From: Lentzea albida
Lineage (GTDB): Bacteria; Actinomycetota; Actinomycetes; Mycobacteriales; Pseudonocardiaceae
DNA: 64,000 nucleotides
NCBI RefSeq assembly: GCF_900111005.1
Contig: NZ_FOFV01000005.1
Location: 1 to 64,000 of the forward strand
Reading direction: 5' to 3'
Each line of letters opens with the position of its first letter. Position 1 is the first letter of the stretch. Below, piece after piece: positions 41,080-50,364 of this stretch. The notes under the pieces were generated by a model, which worked only from the letters and a program-made list of their open reading frames with translations, had not been told where the DNA came from and did not search any database. A program made the position numbers and the translations under genes.

Positions 41080-41399
41080 GCCCGCGATTATCGGGTTCGG
41101 TGGGTGGTGACCGGTGGGTGGTGGCGCCGGTCAGTGTGGTGTGGCCGAGGCCGGTGATGAAGAGGCCCGCTCGGCGGCGAACGGCTCGGCGGCGAGCGGC
41201 TTCACCGCGGTCCACACGCCTGAAAGCCGCAGGGCGAGAAACGCCCTGGCCGACCCGCCACGCCGGCGCCCCACGACCAGCGCCGCACACTGCGGCCCGC
41301 GACGCTCCTGCCGCCTCACCGCGGCACGCCGCACGAGGCACGAGGCACGAGGCACGAGGCACGTCAGCCTCTCCCGTGCGCCTCGCGCGCCTCGCGCGC
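41080..41399. other. Intergenic region with short repeats
   Basis: No credible gene is seen in these 320 bases. They hold the 7-bp CACGAGG array and the CCTCGCGCG doublet at about 41391-41410, similar in style to the repeats after the DedA gene at 28461. Confidence 0.5.
41332..41363. repeat. 7-bp tandem repeat, four and a half copies
   Basis: CACGAGG repeats at 41332, 41339, 41346 and 41353 and ends CACG at 41360-41363. Confidence 0.8.
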
Positions 41400-42044
41400 C
41401 TACGCCACGCGGTGCGCCGGCCGCGCCACCTCGTTGCGCACGTGCCCGCAGGCCGAGCACACCCGCGGCACCGGCACCAGCTCGGCCACCAGCTTCCACG
41501 AGTCGGCGAACGACGGGACCTCCTGCCCCGGCACGAGCAGGCCGTCGAGCACCTCCTGGCGGCGGCGGCCCTTCTCGCGGCTGCGCGCCACCGGGTCGCG
41601 GCGGTGGGCCAGGGCCCTGGTCTCCGCCCTGGCCTGCCTGCCCTCGGCGGACAGGCCGCCGCCTCGGCGGGGGGCGTGCAGGGCCGCGTTGCGGCGGTTC
41701 ACGCGGTACCACTCGCCCAGGGGGGTGCCCTTGAGCGGTGGGGTGGCCAGGCCCGCGCCGTCCGCCGTCCAGGTGCGGAGGCGGGCCCGCAGGAACTCGT
41801 GGGCCACCTGCGCCCGTGAGCGGGGGCGGCCCTGGCGGGTGCCGTCGGGCTTCGTGTCGATCGCGACGAGCAGGGCGTCGACGCTCCAGCCCGCCGTGAA
41901 CCACGGTTCGAGCAGCCGCCGGACCCAGCGGCGGTCGGCGTCGGGCCAGGAGGCGCGCACGCACAGGGACTCGACGGCGACGGCGACGTCGGCATCGGTG
42001 GACGGCACCACGCGGCCTGGCCAGCGACTGGGTTCGATCTGCAT
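41400..42044 (-). CDS. Hypothetical protein with a LexA-type box
   Basis: A 214-residue protein I do not recognise. It is basic, with a Trp-rich first half (WPDADRRWVRRLLEPWFTAGWSVDALLVAI), an Arg-rich middle (HAPRRGGGLSAEGRQ) and one C-terminal Cys pair (CSACGHV). The outline recalls nucleic-acid-binding proteins of mobile elements, but no motif confirms this. ATG 42044 has AGGAGG ten bases upstream. A near-perfect SOS box lies 28 bases upstream, so DNA damage probably induces it. Confidence 0.65.
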   Translation of the reverse strand: MQIEPSRWPGRVVPSTDADVAVAVESLCVRASWPDADRRWVRRLLEPWFTAGWSVDALLVAIDTKPDGTRQGRPRSRAQVAHEFLRARLRTWTADGAGLATPPLKGTPLGEWYRVNRRNAALHAPRRGGGLSAEGRQARAETRALAHRRDPVARSREKGRRRQEVLDGLLVPGQEVPSFADSWKLVAELVPVPRVCSACGHVRNEVARPAHRVA

Positions 42045-42071
42045 CGGGAACTGACCTCCTCTAGCTCGCAC

Positions 42072-42087
42072 ACGAACACCTGTTCGA
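42072..42087. promoter_or_regulatory. LexA/SOS box
   Basis: ACGAACACCTGTTCGA matches 15 of 16 positions of the actinobacterial SOS consensus TCGAAC-N4-GTTCGA, with perfect GAAC-N4-GTTC. TTGTCA on the minus strand (42111-42106) could be the -35 of the promoter it would block. Confidence 0.72.
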
Positions 42088-42221
42088 CATGCTGCCACGG
42101 GGGTCTGACAAAAAATGAACCTCCGGGGCCTGACCTGGGAAAACTCACCCGTTCAGCAGAGTCCCGGCCCGTCACCCGGACGTCACGCGCACCGCACGGA
42201 CCTCACCGCTAACCTGCGGAA

Positions 42222-42923
42222 ATGACGCACCACGAGCCTCACGACGAGGTCACCGGCGATCGGATGAACTGGCTTCGCGCGGGGGTCCTCGGAGCCAACG
42301 ACGGCATCGTGTCGACGGCCAGCCTGGTCGTGGGCGTCGCCGGTGCCACGACGGACCGGGCGCAGATCCTCGTCGCGGGGCTCGCCGGGCTGTTCGCGGG
42401 CGCGATGTCGATGGCGAGCGGCGAGTACGTGTCGGTCAGCAGCCAGCGCGACGCCGAACGCGCCCTCCTCGCGCAGGAGCGCCGTGAGCTGCGGGACATG
42501 CCCGAGGAGGAGCTCAACGAGCTGAAGGAGATCTACGAGGGCAAGGGCCTCGACGAGGACACCGCCGAAGAGGTCGCCAAGCAGCTCACGAAGCACGACG
42601 CGCTCGCCGCCCACGCCGAGGCCGAGCTGCACATCGACCCGGACGAGCTGACGAACCCGTGGGGTGCCGCGATCGCGAGCTTCATCTCGTTCACCATCGG
42701 CGCGCTTCTCCCCCTCGCCGCGATCGCCCTCACGCCCGTCGGCCTGCGCGTGCCGGTCACGGTGGCCGCCGCCGTCCTCACGCTCGCCCTCACCGGCTTC
42801 GTCAGCGCGCGGCTCAGCGGCGCCGGCAAGCGCCGGGCGGTCGTGCGCAACGTCGCGGGCGGCCTGATCGCCATGGGCGTCACCTACGCGATCGGCTCGC
42901 TCGTGGGTCAAAGCATCGGATAG
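42222..42923 (+). CDS. VIT/CCC1 family iron or manganese transporter
   Basis: A 233-residue membrane protein of the VIT1/CCC1 family, which moves Fe2+ or Mn2+ in exchange for protons. RAGVLGANDGIVSTASLVVGVAGA and GAMSMASGEYVSVSSQRDAE are the family helices, followed by the cytoplasmic Glu-rich metal domain (MPEEELNELKEIYEGKGL) and three further helices. ATG 42222 is leaderless: TAACCT ends six bases upstream. Confidence 0.92.
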   Translation: MTHHEPHDEVTGDRMNWLRAGVLGANDGIVSTASLVVGVAGATTDRAQILVAGLAGLFAGAMSMASGEYVSVSSQRDAERALLAQERRELRDMPEEELNELKEIYEGKGLDEDTAEEVAKQLTKHDALAAHAEAELHIDPDELTNPWGAAIASFISFTIGALLPLAAIALTPVGLRVPVTVAAAVLTLALTGFVSARLSGAGKRRAVVRNVAGGLIAMGVTYAIGSLVGQSIG

Positions 42924-42948
42924 GGCGTAAGTGGGTATTGCCGTGGAC

Positions 42949-43170
42949 ATGAGTGAAGAACGCGGCGCCTACGTCCCCGAAGACCTCGACTACGAGGGCC
43001 TGGACGAGGACAACCTCCAGAAGGACCCGCTCGAGGAGGGCATGGACCCGCCGGAGGGCTGGTCCGAGGTCACCAAGTACGGCATGACCGAGTACGAGCA
43101 GGCACACCCCCGCCCGCTCGACGAACGTCTCGCGGAAGAACGAAGCGACAACAACGAGACGGGTGCATGA
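42949..43170 (+). CDS. Small acidic DUF5709-like protein
   Basis: A 73-residue acidic protein rich in Glu, Asp and Pro, similar to the DUF5709 family (DYEGLDEDNLQKDPLEEGMDPPEGWS; DERLAEERSD). It is likely cytoplasmic and disordered; function unknown. ATG 42949 is preferred to GTG 42931. GGGTATTGC just upstream contains a GGGTAT, as in SigB-group promoters, but no matching -35 is seen. Confidence 0.65.
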   Translation: MSEERGAYVPEDLDYEGLDEDNLQKDPLEEGMDPPEGWSEVTKYGMTEYEQAHPRPLDERLAEERSDNNETGA

Positions 43171-43177
43171 TCGACGT

Positions 43178-43855
43178 ATGAGCCTCGGCATCCCGGAGAA
43201 GATCACGGCGTTGCTGTTCGACCTCGACGGTGTGCTCACGAGCACGGCCGTGCTGCACCGGCAGGCGTGGCGGCAGACGTTCGAAGCCCTCGGCCAGTCG
43301 TTCAGCGAACAGGACTACCTCGCGTACGTGGACGGAAAGCCGCGCTACGACGGTGTCCGCAGCTTCCTCACGTCGCGCGGCCTCACGCCGTCGGAGGACG
43401 AGGTCCGCCGCATCGGCGATCAGAAGAACGACCTGGTCAACACGATCATCGACGAGCAGGGCATCTCGCCGTACGCCGGTTCGGTGCGCTACCTGCAGGC
43501 CGCGCGCGAGGCGGGGCTGCCGATAGGCGTCGTCACGTCGTCGGCCAACGCCATGCGCGTGCTGCGCGCGGGCGACCTGCTGGACTACGTCGACGCGTTG
43601 GTGGACGGCAACGTCATCGTCGCGTCGAACCTGCGGGGCAAACCGGCCCCCGACTCGTTCCTCGAGGGCGCGAGAAGACTCAAGACGGCACCGGAGAACG
43701 CCGCTGTGTACGAGGACGCGCTCGCGGGCGTGAAGGCGGGCCACGACGGCGGGTTCGGGTTCGTCGTCGGTGTCGACCGCGGCCAGCAGAGGGACGCGTT
43801 GAAGGCCAACGGCGCCGATGTGGTCGTCGACGAGCTCGACGAGCTCCTGTCATGA
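43178..43855 (+). CDS. Beta-phosphoglucomutase (HAD family)
   Basis: A 225-residue HAD phosphatase-fold mutase. Motif I is LLFDLDGVLTS with the Asp nucleophile and acid, motif II VVTSSANAM, motif III GKPAPDSFL, motif IV YEDALAGVKAG. It interconverts beta-glucose 1-phosphate and glucose 6-phosphate. Its stop overlaps the GH65 start (ATGA), coupling it to the enzyme that supplies the substrate. ATG 43178 is chosen; GTG 43163 is an in-frame alternative. Confidence 0.92.
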   Translation: MSLGIPEKITALLFDLDGVLTSTAVLHRQAWRQTFEALGQSFSEQDYLAYVDGKPRYDGVRSFLTSRGLTPSEDEVRRIGDQKNDLVNTIIDEQGISPYAGSVRYLQAAREAGLPIGVVTSSANAMRVLRAGDLLDYVDALVDGNVIVASNLRGKPAPDSFLEGARRLKTAPENAAVYEDALAGVKAGHDGGFGFVVGVDRGQQRDALKANGADVVVDELDELLS

Positions 43856-46185
43856 GCTACGCCGTCGAACCCTGGCAGCTGCGCTGGCAGGGCCTCTCCG
43901 TGGGCAACCTGCACCAGACCGAGTCGACGTTCGCGCTGTCCAACGGCCACATCGGCATGCGCGGCACGCTGGACGAGGGCGAGCCGCGCGGCCTGCCGGG
44001 CACGTACCTCAACGGCTTCTACGAGGAGCACCAGCTGCCGTACGGCGAGGGCGGCTACGGCTACCCCGAGGCCGGGCAGACGGTCGTCAACGTCACCGAC
44101 GGCAAGATCATCCGGTTGCTGGTCGAGGACGAGCCGCTGGACATGCGCTACGGCGACGCGATCGAGCACGAGCGCACGCTCGACTTCCGCACGGGCACGT
44201 TACGCCGCCGCACGGTCTGGGAGTCGCCGACGGGTCGCCGTGTGACCGTGCGCAGCGAACGGCTCGTGTCGTTCTCCCAGCGCGCGGTCGCGGCGATCCG
44301 GTACGAGGTGCAGCCGGAGGACGACCTGCAGCTCGTGGTGCAGTCGGACCTGCTGGCGAACGAGCCGATCAAGAGCCGCAGCGACGACCCGCGCGTGGCC
44401 GCGGCCCTGGACGCGCCGCTGGTCAGCGACTTCACCATGGCGGAGAAGTCGCGGGCCGTGCTGTGCCACCACACCAAGGTGTCCGGGCTGCGGATGGCCG
44501 CCGCGATGGACCACGAGGTCGCCGTCACACCGTCGTCGAACGAACTGCACGACGAGCCGCGCACGGAGATCCGCGCGGAGGACGACCTGGCCCGGTTCAC
44601 CGCGGCCGTGGACGTGCCCGCGGGCGGCAGCCTGGTGCTCACCAAGTACATCGCCTACGGCTGGTCCGGCCAGCGGTCGACGCCGGCGCTGCGCGCCCAG
44701 GTGGAGGCGGCGCTCGCGGGCGCCTGCCAGACCGGCTGGGACGGGCTGCTGAAGGAGCAGAAGGCGTTCCTGGACGACTTCTGGGAGGTCGCCGACATCG
44801 AGGTCGAGGGCGACGACCAGCTGCAACAGGCGATCAGGTTCGCGCTCTTCCACATCCTGCAGGCCGGTGCCCGCGGGGAGACGCGGGCGATCCCGGGCAA
44901 GGGGCTCACCGGGCCGGGTTACGACGGGCACGCGTTCTGGGACACCGAGATGTTCGTGCTCCCGGTGCTCACCTACACGGTGCCCGACGCCGCCCGCGAC
45001 GCGCTGCGGTGGCGTCACTCCACTTTGGACAAGGCGCGGGAACGCGCCGAGGTGCTGGGGCTCAAGGGAGCCGCTTTCCCGTGGCGTTCGATCAACGGCG
45101 CCGAGTGCAGCGCGTACTGGCCGGCGGGCACGGCCGCGTTCCACGTCTCCGGTGACGTCGCGTACGCCGTGCAGCAGTACCTCAACGCCACGAACGACGA
45201 GGACTTCGACCGCGACGAGGCCACCGAGATCCTCGTGGAGACCGCACGGCTGTGGGCCTCGCTCGGCCACCACGACCCGCACGACGGCTTCCGCATCGAC
45301 GGCGTGACGGGCCCGGACGAGTACTCGGCGATCGTCGACAACAACGTCTACACCAACCTGATCGCCCAGCAGAACCTGTGGGCCGCCGCGGACGCCGCGG
45401 AGCGGAACCCCGGTGACGTCACGGAGGAGGAGATCGCGACCTGGCGCAGGGCGGCGGACGCGATGTCGATCCCCTACGACGAGATGCTGCAGGTGCACCC
45501 GCAGGCGGACAACTTCACCAAGCACGCGGAGTGGGACTTCGAGAACACGCCGCCGGAGAAGTACCCGCTGCTGCTGAACTACCCGTACTTCGACCTCTAC
45601 CGCAAGCAGGTCATCAAGCAGGCCGACCTGGTGCTCGCGATGCACGTGCGCGGTGACGCGTTCACCGACGAGGAGAAGGCACGCAACTTCGCCTACTACG
45701 AGGCCCGCACCGTGCGCGACTCCTCGTTGTCGGCGGGCACGCAGGCGGTGCTGGCGGCCGAGGTCGGGCACCTCGGGCTGGCGTTCGACTACCTCGTCGA
45801 GGCGGCCTTCACCGATCTGCACGACCTGCACGAGAACGTCACCAACGGCCTGCACATGGCGTCGCTCGCGGGGGCGTGGACGGCGCTGGTGGCCGGGTTC
45901 GGCGGCATGCGCGACCACGGCGGCGAGCTGACGTTCGCACCGCGGCTGCCGGACCAGCTGACCCGGTTCTCGTTCCGGATGTCGTTCCAGGGCACGAGGA
46001 TCGCCGTGGAGGTGCGGGCGGACGAGGCCACCTACCGGATCGTGGACGGGACCGAGCTCACCACCCGCCACCACGGCGAGCCGATCACGATCACCTCGGA
46101 GAACCCGGTCACCGTGCCGATCCCGAAGGCTCCCGACCTCGAGCGACCGAAGTCGCCGTTCGGCCGGGAGCCCCGCAGGCACTAG
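43852..46185 (+). CDS. GH65 disaccharide phosphorylase
   Basis: A 777-residue GH65 phosphorylase that splits an alpha-linked glucose disaccharide (maltose, trehalose, kojibiose or nigerose) with phosphate to beta-glucose 1-phosphate. Residue E490 in GPDEYSAIVDNNVYTN is the general acid. HAFWDTEMFVLPVLTY and the phosphate-binding region near ARTVRDSSLSAGTQA are also seen. The partner mutase upstream confirms the inverting product. Which disaccharide is used is not clear. Its stop shares CTAG with the convergent NTF2-like gene. Confidence 0.95.
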   Translation: MSYAVEPWQLRWQGLSVGNLHQTESTFALSNGHIGMRGTLDEGEPRGLPGTYLNGFYEEHQLPYGEGGYGYPEAGQTVVNVTDGKIIRLLVEDEPLDMRYGDAIEHERTLDFRTGTLRRRTVWESPTGRRVTVRSERLVSFSQRAVAAIRYEVQPEDDLQLVVQSDLLANEPIKSRSDDPRVAAALDAPLVSDFTMAEKSRAVLCHHTKVSGLRMAAAMDHEVAVTPSSNELHDEPRTEIRAEDDLARFTAAVDVPAGGSLVLTKYIAYGWSGQRSTPALRAQVEAALAGACQTGWDGLLKEQKAFLDDFWEVADIEVEGDDQLQQAIRFALFHILQAGARGETRAIPGKGLTGPGYDGHAFWDTEMFVLPVLTYTVPDAARDALRWRHSTLDKARERAEVLGLKGAAFPWRSINGAECSAYWPAGTAAFHVSGDVAYAVQQYLNATNDEDFDRDEATEILVETARLWASLGHHDPHDGFRIDGVTGPDEYSAIVDNNVYTNLIAQQNLWAAADAAERNPGDVTEEEIATWRRAADAMSIPYDEMLQVHPQADNFTKHAEWDFENTPPEKYPLLLNYPYFDLYRKQVIKQADLVLAMHVRGDAFTDEEKARNFAYYEARTVRDSSLSAGTQAVLAAEVGHLGLAFDYLVEAAFTDLHDLHENVTNGLHMASLAGAWTALVAGFGGMRDHGGELTFAPRLPDQLTRFSFRMSFQGTRIAVEVRADEATYRIVDGTELTTRHHGEPITITSENPVTVPIPKAPDLERPKSPFGREPRRH

Positions 46186-46517
46186 CCGAGTGCGGAGACC
46201 TGGTAGTGCGCGATCAGGTCTCCCCTCAGCACCACACTCAGATAGACGTTGCGCGTCGGCCGGTCGGTGAACGAGAAATCGACGTTCAGATAACCGAGGA
46301 CCAGGTCATCGGCCAGCCGTCGCGTTTCCAGCACCTCGTACTCGGCTTTCAGACCGACGGGCTGGGAATCGTAATAAGCGGCCACGGCGGCCTTTCCGAC
46401 CCCGTACTGCTTCAGCCCCTGGAAAATGGCGTCGTCGGTGAAGTTCGCGGCCACACCCTCGGGGTCGTGCGCGTCCACGGCGGCCTTCCACCGGTCCATG
46501 ACGTCCTCGAGCACCAT
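46182..46517 (-). CDS. NTF2/SnoaL-like small protein
   Basis: A 111-residue protein with the NTF2/SnoaL-like cone fold outline: WKAAVDAHDPEGVAANFTDDAIFQG then the beta sheet (LVLGYLNVDFSFTDRP). Function unknown. ATG 46517 is one base after the SDR stop, so both are cotranscribed. Confidence 0.75.
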   Translation of the reverse strand: MVLEDVMDRWKAAVDAHDPEGVAANFTDDAIFQGLKQYGVGKAAVAAYYDSQPVGLKAEYEVLETRRLADDLVLGYLNVDFSFTDRPTRNVYLSVVLRGDLIAHYQVSALG

Positions 46518-46518
46518 G

Positions 46519-47217
46519 TCAGTGCCCCGCGCTCTGGCCGCCGTCGACGTGCAGGACCTCGCCCGTCACGAAGCCGGCCTGCTCGAGGAACGTGATCGCG
46601 TCGACCACCTCGGAGATCTCGCCGATGCGGCCGGCGGGGTGCAGCCCGGCGAGCGCCTCGTGGGTCTCCGGGGCGTGCATGGGCGTCTTGATGATGCCGA
46701 GCGCGACGGTGTTGAAGCGGATGTTCCTGGCCGCGTACTCGACCGCGAGCGACCTGGTGACGGCGTTCAGGCCGCCCTTGGTCAGCGACGCGAGGGCCGA
46801 CGGCACCGCCGACAGCGCGTGGTCGACCAGGCTTGTGGACACGTTGACGACGTGACCGGCCTCGCCCATGGCGGCGACGGCGCTGCGGGTGATGTCGAAG
46901 AACCCGGCGAGGTTGGTGCCGACGACGTTCGCGAAGTCCTCGTCGGTGTACTCGGTGAACGGCTTGGCGACGAAGACGCCGGCGTTGTTCACGAGCGAGT
47001 CGACCCGGCCGAACCGCGCGAGCGCCTCCCGCACGACCCGCGCGCCCTCCCCCGGCCTGCTGAGGTCGGCGCGGATCGCGAGGACCTCCGGGTCGCCGGA
47101 GGGCTCGACGGAACGCGAGACCGCGACAACCGAATAGCCGAGCTTGCGATAGGCGGGAACGAGTTCCGCACCGATTCCCTGCGACGCTCCCGTGACGATT
47201 GCCACCTTGCTGGTCAT
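46519..47217 (-). CDS. Short-chain dehydrogenase family protein, catalytic Tyr missing
   Basis: A 232-residue SDR. The cofactor loop TGASQGIGAEL and NNAGVF are intact, and K of LTKGG is present, but the Tyr four residues before it is Ala (SALASLTKGG). The family usually needs Ser, Tyr and Lys for hydride transfer, so it may bind NAD(P) without normal catalysis or use another residue. ATG 47217 has AGGA close upstream. Operon with the NTF2-like gene; the LysR gene upstream may regulate it. Confidence 0.88.
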   Translation of the reverse strand: MTSKVAIVTGASQGIGAELVPAYRKLGYSVVAVSRSVEPSGDPEVLAIRADLSRPGEGARVVREALARFGRVDSLVNNAGVFVAKPFTEYTDEDFANVVGTNLAGFFDITRSAVAAMGEAGHVVNVSTSLVDHALSAVPSALASLTKGGLNAVTRSLAVEYAARNIRFNTVALGIIKTPMHAPETHEALAGLHPAGRIGEISEVVDAITFLEQAGFVTGEVLHVDGGQSAGH

Positions 47218-47324
47218 TGTCCTGCTCGCTTTCGAAGTGGGGAAGTGGAACTGACCCTCACAACGGCGAGCGCCCGCGAGTTCATTTCGCGGAATTGCGA
47301 CCCGTTTCCTCCCTGGTGGGAGGC

Positions 47325-48236
47325 TCAGCCTCGCAGGCGGCGGTGGGGGTCGTCGGCCGGGAGCCAACCAGGGGCGAGTCCGCCGACGTCGCGCACGATG
47401 GCCTCGGCGGCGGCGAGGACGTCCGCGCGTTCCTCGTCCTCGCGGCGCACCAGCGACCAGGTCCACAGCACCTCGGGGTCGACCACCGGCCGCGCCACCA
47501 GGTCCGGCGGCAACGGCGTGGTCTGCCCCTTGGGCGAGTTGAGGACCGGCGTCGTGCACACCCGCACGTGGTCGAAGAACGCCGGACCGGTGATGGCCCC
47601 GTTGTGGATGCGCCGGACCGTCGCGCCGGTGTCCCGCGCGAACTCCTCGGCGTAGTCGTTCCAGGACTGCCACGACGTGACGTCGTCGTCGACCAGCACG
47701 GCGATGTCCTTCGCCCGGACGGGGCTCGTGTCGGTGCCGACGGCCACCGCGTAGAGCCGGTCGGCGCCGAGGAGGTCCGCCTTGAGCCCGAGTTGTGCCG
47801 CGTCGGTCCTGCGGATCCAGCACACCGCGAGGTCGAGGCTGCCGTCCGCCACCCGCGCCGCCTGCTGGTGCGACGGCACGACCCACGCGTCCACGTACAG
47901 CTGCGCGACCCCGGCCGTGCGCTGGGTGAGGTCCGGCGGCAGCCAGTTCACGTACCCGATCCGCACCGGCCGCGACCCGGACAGCTGCCGCGCGTGCCGT
48001 TGCAGCTCATCGGCGCGTTCGAGCAACGCCCGCACTTCGGGGACGAGCGCGGCGCCGGCGGAGGTGAGCGCGACCGTGCGGCGGTCGCGGGCGAACAGCG
48101 GCACGCCGAGATCGCGTTCGAGCGCCTTGATCTGCTGCGACAACGACGGCCCCGCGATGAGCAGGCGTGCCGCCGCCCGCCCGAAGTGCAGCTCCTCGGC
48201 GACGGCGAGGAAGTACCGGAGTTGACGCAGTTCCAC
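47325..48236 (-). CDS. LysR-family transcriptional regulator
   Basis: A 303-residue LysR regulator with canonical MELRQLRYFLAVAEELHFGRAA start and the recognition segment AGPSLSQQIKALERDLG. GTG 48236 gives that start and is preceded by TAGGAT seven bases upstream (leaderless); ATG 48245 is less likely. It lies 107 bases upstream of the SDR/NTF2 pair on the same strand and is divergent from an MFS gene, so either may be its target. Confidence 0.9.
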   Translation of the reverse strand: MELRQLRYFLAVAEELHFGRAAARLLIAGPSLSQQIKALERDLGVPLFARDRRTVALTSAGAALVPEVRALLERADELQRHARQLSGSRPVRIGYVNWLPPDLTQRTAGVAQLYVDAWVVPSHQQAARVADGSLDLAVCWIRRTDAAQLGLKADLLGADRLYAVAVGTDTSPVRAKDIAVLVDDDVTSWQSWNDYAEEFARDTGATVRRIHNGAITGPAFFDHVRVCTTPVLNSPKGQTTPLPPDLVARPVVDPEVLWTWSLVRREDEERADVLAAAEAIVRDVGGLAPGWLPADDPHRRLRG

Positions 48237-48385
48237 GCCTCGCATCCTAGGAGGCCGAGGCTCCCACGCAGGAGAAAGCCGGTCGTGGCCATCGCCGGAA
48301 CGTGGTCGGACGATGACGTCATGGACGAGTTCACCAACCACGCCAAGCAGTCCGAAGTGGACGCGACACGACCGTCGAGCACATC

Positions 48386-49435
48386 ATGAGCGTCCGGGCG
48401 GCGGCGGCACTCGCGGCGGCCATGGGCATCGGCCGGTTCGTGTACACGCCGATCCTGCCGCTGATGACCGCCCAGGCGGGTCTCTCGCCCACGTCCGCCG
48501 CGTCGCTGGCCACTGCCAACTACCTCGGCTACTTCGTCGGCGCGCTGGTCACGGTCGTGCGTGCGCCGTCGCGGGTGGTGAACCGTGTGGCGCTCGTGCT
48601 GCTCGTGGCGACGCTTGCCGGGATGCCGCTGGTGCACGGGATGGGTGCGTGGTTCGCGCTGCGGCTGGTGGCCGGCGTGGCGAGCGCGGTGGTGTTCGTG
48701 GCCGCGGTGAACGCGCGGCCGGGGTGGGGCATGAGCGGGGTCGGGGTGGGGATTGCGCTGTCCGGGCTGGTGGTGCTCGGGTTCGGGCGGTGGCAGGCGG
48801 CTTGGTGGGCGTCGGCGGCTCTGGCGGCGGTGCTGGCGATCGCGGCCTGGAACCTCCGGCCGGAAGAGCCGCAGCGGCGGCCCGGCACCACGAGACGACG
48901 CGGGTTCGCCGCCCTCTTCACCTCCTACACCCTCGAAGGCGTCGGCTACGTCATCGCCGCCACCTTCCTCGTCGCCGCCATCAGCGGCCCGCTCGGCAGC
49001 GCCGCCTGGGTCCTCGTCGGCCTCTCCGCCGCCCTCTCCCCCGCGCTGGTCAGGCCGCGCCGCCACGCCCTCCGCGTCGCGCTGGCCGTCCAGGCGATCG
49101 GGATAGCACTGCCCGCGCTGGTCGACGGCTCGGCGCTGGTCGCCACGGTCCTGTTCGGCGGCACGTTCATCGGCATCGCGGCGACCGCGCTCAGGCAGGG
49201 CGCCGACCTCGGCGTCCCCACCGCGGCCGCCACCCTCACCGCCGGCTACTCGGCGGGCCAGGTCCTCGGCCCGCTCGTCGCCACCCCGTTGCTGCACAAC
49301 GGGTACGACCACGCCCTGCTGCTCGCCGCGGGGATCGTCGCACTGGCCGCCATCACAGCTCCAGCACCACCTTCACGTCGTCCGGCCGGTGCTCGAACGC
49401 CTCCGCGTACGACTCCAGCGGCACCCGCCGGGTGA
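48386..49435 (+). CDS. YbfB/YjiJ family MFS transporter
   Basis: A 349-residue MFS protein of the YbfB/YjiJ group. GIGRFVYTPILPLMTAQAGLS is the diagnostic opening. The body ends near residue 325; the remaining Pro/Ala/Arg-rich tail is antisense to the 3' end of the glucose dehydrogenase gene (83-base overlap) and looks like run-on. ATG 48386 lacks a clear ribosome site. Divergent from the LysR gene. Confidence 0.82.
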   Translation: MSVRAAAALAAAMGIGRFVYTPILPLMTAQAGLSPTSAASLATANYLGYFVGALVTVVRAPSRVVNRVALVLLVATLAGMPLVHGMGAWFALRLVAGVASAVVFVAAVNARPGWGMSGVGVGIALSGLVVLGFGRWQAAWWASAALAAVLAIAAWNLRPEEPQRRPGTTRRRGFAALFTSYTLEGVGYVIAATFLVAAISGPLGSAAWVLVGLSAALSPALVRPRRHALRVALAVQAIGIALPALVDGSALVATVLFGGTFIGIAATALRQGADLGVPTAAATLTAGYSAGQVLGPLVATPLLHNGYDHALLLAAGIVALAAITAPAPPSRRPAGARTPPRTTPAAPAG

Positions 49436-50324
49436 TCAGGGCGGACAGCCACACGTCGTCGGCGCGGTCGAGCACCGCCGAGGCCTCCCGGTAGTGCCGC
49501 ACGTTCGAGTTGACCGTGCCGAACACGATGCCGTTGCGCAGCACCAGGTCCCGGTTGATCTGGCCGACGTTGGCGGGGACCACCTCGGTGGACGGCACGC
49601 CCGTCAGGCACACCAGGTCCCGCCCGAGCAGCCGCGCGACCAGCGACGGCGCGCCGGTCGCCTCGATCACGACCGGGCAGTCCGGGAGCGTGCGGTGGTA
49701 GGTGGCGCCCAGGGACTCGACCAGGCCGGGCTTCGGGCCGGAGGAGGCCAGGTCGAACACGTGCACGTCCAGGCCGCGCTGCACCCCGACCAGCGCCGCC
49801 AGCAGGCCGATCGGGCCCGCGCCCGTCACCAGCACGCTGTCTAACGGGTACAGCGCCAGCGCGTCGAGCCGCTCCCACGCCTTCACGACCACCGACGCGG
49901 GCTCCACCAGGACGCCCGTCGCCGTGCTGACACCGACGGCGTAGGCGGAAGGCACCGTCCACAGCGTCGAGCCGTAGCCGTCGAGGCCGGTGATCCCCCG
50001 CTCGGTGTACCGGCCGTTGCGGCACATGTCGAACTCACCGCGCGCGCACGCCACGCACGGCACCGGGTCCGGCCTGCGGACGACCCCCGCCACCAGCGAG
50101 CCGGGTGCGAAGCCAGGTCCACTGATCACCCGTCCGAGCGACTCGTGACCGATCACGAGCGTGCCGCCGACGCCGAACTCCCCGCGCACGATCTCGCGGT
50201 CCGTCCCGCAGATGCCGATCGCCACTCCCTCGACCAGCAGCTCGTCCGGTCCCGGCACCGGGTCGGGCAGATCGGCCAGCGACAGGGACCCGGCTCGGGC
50301 GAGATCAACGGTCAGTGCGCGCAT
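49353..50324 (-). CDS. Zinc-dependent glucose 1-dehydrogenase-like enzyme
   Basis: A 323-residue medium-chain zinc dehydrogenase. The catalytic-zinc site shows ICGTDREI and GHESLG, the structural site PCVACARGEFDMC, and RYTERGITGLDGYGS is characteristic of glucose 1-dehydrogenases. The nucleotide-binding loop is GAGPIGLLAALVG. It would oxidise free glucose to gluconolactone. ATG 50324 is chosen. It is divergent from the GH64 glucanase with a LacI-type palindrome between them, consistent with use of glucose from beta-glucan. Confidence 0.87.
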   Translation of the reverse strand: MRALTVDLARAGSLSLADLPDPVPGPDELLVEGVAIGICGTDREIVRGEFGVGGTLVIGHESLGRVISGPGFAPGSLVAGVVRRPDPVPCVACARGEFDMCRNGRYTERGITGLDGYGSTLWTVPSAYAVGVSTATGVLVEPASVVVKAWERLDALALYPLDSVLVTGAGPIGLLAALVGVQRGLDVHVFDLASSGPKPGLVESLGATYHRTLPDCPVVIEATGAPSLVARLLGRDLVCLTGVPSTEVVPANVGQINRDLVLRNGIVFGTVNSNVRHYREASAVLDRADDVWLSALITRRVPLESYAEAFEHRPDDVKVVLEL

Positions 50325-50364
50325 GAAGACCATTCTTGACACATCAACACGTTCGCGCTGACTA

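Noticed and set aside
48313..48322. ATGACGTCAT palindrome between LysR and the MFS gene
   Set aside because: It is not of LysR-box form and is short enough to occur by chance.
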